Assembly (NCBI GenBank): GCA_900548115.1
Contig: URJL01000023.1
Span: 1-32,087 of the forward strand
Direction of reading: 5' to 3'
Length of the DNA stretch: 32,087 bases
Source: an uncultured Eubacteriales bacterium
GTDB lineage: Bacteria > Bacillota > Clostridia > Oscillospirales > CAG-382
The stretch's first letter is position 1, and every line of letters begins with the position of its first letter. This document shows positions 30,583 to 32,087 of this stretch, in pieces. Both the position numbers and the translations under genes were made by a program. The notes under the pieces are model-generated. The model had not been told where the DNA came from. It ran no database searches and saw only the letters and a list, made by a program, of their open reading frames with translations.

Positions 30583-32087
30583 ATGGCAAAAGAATTGGAA
30601 AAACAGTATAATCCGCACGGAGCGGAGGACAAGATCTACAAAATGTGGGAGGAGGGCGGCTATTTCAAGCCCTGTGCCGACAAGTCGAAGCCTCCGTTTT
30701 CGATCGTTATTCCGCCACCCAACGTAACGGGACAGCTGCATATGGGTCATGCGCTCGACGAGACGCTTCAGGACATTCTGACCCGCTATAAGCGTATGCA
30801 CGGCTTCAACACGCTTTGGATCCCCGGAACCGACCACGCCGGAATTGCCACGCAGATCAAGGTCGAGGAGGCACTTCGCAAGGAGGAAGGACTTACCCGT
30901 TACGATCTCGGACGCGAAAAGTTTTTGGAGCGCGTTTGGGACTGGAAGGAAAAATACGGTTCGCGTATTATCAGCCAGATCAAAAAACTCGGCTGCTCCT
31001 GCGACTGGTCGCGCCTGCGCTTCACGATGGACGAGGGCTGCTCCAAGGCGGTGAAAGAAGTCTTCGTTTCGCTTTACGAAAAGGGTCTTATTTACCGCGG
31101 AAACCGCATCATCAACTGGTGCCCCCGCTGTCTCACGGCGCTTTCCGACGCCGAGGTCGAATACAACGAGCAGAAGGGACATTTTTGGCACATCCGCTAT
31201 CCCGTAAAGGATATGCCCGGAAAGTATGTGGAAATCGCCACGACCCGTCCCGAAACGCTTCTCGGCGATACGGCGGTCGCGGTTCATCCCGACGACGAGC
31301 GGTATAAGGATCTTGTCGGGAAAATGCTCATCCTGCCGCTTGTCGGACGCGAGATTCCCGTCATTGCCGACGAATATGTCGAAAAGGATTTCGGAACCGG
31401 CTGTGTAAAGATCACGCCCGCGCACGACCCGAACGACTTTTTGGTCGGTCAGCGTCATAACCTCGAGCAGATTCTGATTTTGAACAACGACGCGACCATC
31501 AATGCAAACGGCGGAAAATACGAGGGCATGGATCGTTATGAGGCGAGAAAAGCCATCGTGGAAGAACTGGATCAGATGGGCCTGTTAGTAAAGATCGAGG
31601 ATCATGTACACAACGTAGGTACCCATGACCGCTGCAAGACAACGGTAGAGCCCATGGCAAAACAGCAGTGGTTCGTTGCCATGGAGGAGCTGGCAAAACC
31701 GGCCATCAATGCGCTGAAAACCGGCGAGCTGAAATTTGTTCCCGAGCGTTTTGACAAAATTTATCTGCACTGGCTGGAAAATATCCGCGACTGGTGTATT
31801 TCCAGACAGCTCTGGTGGGGCCACCGGATCCCGGCATACTACTGCGACCAGTGCGGCGAGACCGTGGTGGCAAAAGAAATGCCCAAGGTTTGCCCCAAGT
31901 GCGGTTGCACTCATTTTACCCAGGATCCCGACACGCTGGACACCTGGTTCAGCTCCGCGCTGTGGCCTTTCTCCACGCTGGGATGGCCGGAAAAGACAGA
32001 GGATCTGGACTACTTCTATCCCACCGATGTGCTGGTCACCGGCTATGACATCATTTTCTTCTGGGTTATCCGTATGGTATTCTCCGG
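30583..32087 (+). CDS. valS: Valyl-tRNA synthetase, N-terminal part (3' end outside window)
   Basis: About 501 residues are present and the frame stays open to the end of the window. The class I HIGH motif is HMGH at residues 53-56, in PPPNVTGQLHMGHA. The editing domain follows, with the ATTRPETLLGDTAVAVHP segment and GTGCVKITPAHDPNDF. A zinc-binding CDQC/CPKC set is also visible. KMSKS is beyond the window. The start ATG 30583 follows AAAGGAG. The first 300 residues use the codons of the rest of the window. From about 31,500 the codon pattern changes sharply to CTG, TCC, AGC and GTA, while the protein stays a normal ValS. Confidence 0.96.
   Translation, partial: MAKELEKQYNPHGAEDKIYKMWEEGGYFKPCADKSKPPFSIVIPPPNVTGQLHMGHALDETLQDILTRYKRMHGFNTLWIPGTDHAGIATQIKVEEALRKEEGLTRYDLGREKFLERVWDWKEKYGSRIISQIKKLGCSCDWSRLRFTMDEGCSKAVKEVFVSLYEKGLIYRGNRIINWCPRCLTALSDAEVEYNEQKGHFWHIRYPVKDMPGKYVEIATTRPETLLGDTAVAVHPDDERYKDLVGKMLILPLVGREIPVIADEYVEKDFGTGCVKITPAHDPNDFLVGQRHNLEQILILNNDATINANGGKYEGMDRYEARKAIVEELDQMGLLVKIEDHVHNVGTHDRCKTTVEPMAKQQWFVAMEELAKPAINALKTGELKFVPERFDKIYLHWLENIRDWCISRQLWWGHRIPAYYCDQCGETVVAKEMPKVCPKCGCTHFTQDPDTLDTWFSSALWPFSTLGWPEKTEDLDYFYPTDVLVTGYDIIFFWVIRMVFS

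Noticed and set aside
30562..31458. A 298-codon minus-strand frame opposite valS
   Set aside because: It is the antisense shadow of valS, which carries HMGH and editing-domain motifs.

Overview
The window looks like a chromosomal segment of an anaerobic Clostridia-type Firmicute, perhaps Oscillospirales or a related gut/rumen lineage, and probably from a metagenome. The evidence is a valS T-box, ribosomal protein L27 with a Firmicutes N-terminal extension beside its protease Prp, an ftsEX-M23-Ctp division cluster, a dockerin protein, a BspA-type leucine-rich-repeat exoprotein, and consensus sigma-A promoters (TTGACA-17-TATAAT). The sequence is moderately GC-rich, with strong use of TCG, TTC and CTT codons. 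That bias leaves long antisense frames open, so those frames are not evidence of genes. No tRNA, rRNA, CRISPR array, insertion sequence or phage gene was seen.

Layout. 1-1.5 kb: the 3' end of a YgiQ-type radical SAM gene and a PspC-domain peptide. 1.7-7.0 kb: ftsE, ftsX, a coiled-coil M23 peptidase, an S41 protease, smpB and an unknown gene, all on +. 7.0-10.1 kb: a secreted dockerin protein under a consensus promoter, then a GH42 beta-galactosidase. 10.1-11.6 kb: infC-rpmI-rplT with a leader attenuator and an AUA start codon for infC. 11.7-15.4 kb (minus): a PASTA lipoprotein, obgE, and the rplU-prp-rpmA operon. 15.4-18.5 kb (plus): a BspA-like exoprotein and a metallophosphoesterase. 18.5-20.0 kb (minus): a MinD-like ATPase and an MgsA-like protein that lacks catalytic residues. 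20.2-28.0 kb (plus): a galactokinase-like gene, a membrane protein, a WalJ-type hydrolase, an RsuA-type pseudouridine synthase, an unknown gene, mnmG, rarA and a DUF554 gene. 28.1-28.9 kb: convergent rpmE and rpmB, both with zinc-ribbon cysteines. 29.0-32.1 kb: a sugar-phosphate isomerase-like gene, a T-box, a deletion remnant of a second copy of that isomerase, and valS running off the window.

Most of the window is housekeeping: division and peptidoglycan remodelling, translation and ribosome assembly, tRNA/rRNA modification, and DNA repair. Accessory genes (dockerin protein, GH42, PASTA lipoprotein, BspA protein, metallophosphoesterase) lie between these blocks. GH42 and the galactokinase-like protein could act in sequence on beta-galactosides, but they are about 10 kb apart and not in one operon.

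I did not find a clear new multi-gene system. The observations most worth checking are the AUA start of infC with its attenuator, the active-site-degraded MgsA paralogue beside a MinD-like ATPase, the isomerase scar between the valS T-box and valS, an abrupt codon-usage change inside valS (recombination or assembly chimera), and a LacI-type palindrome between two divergent promoters.
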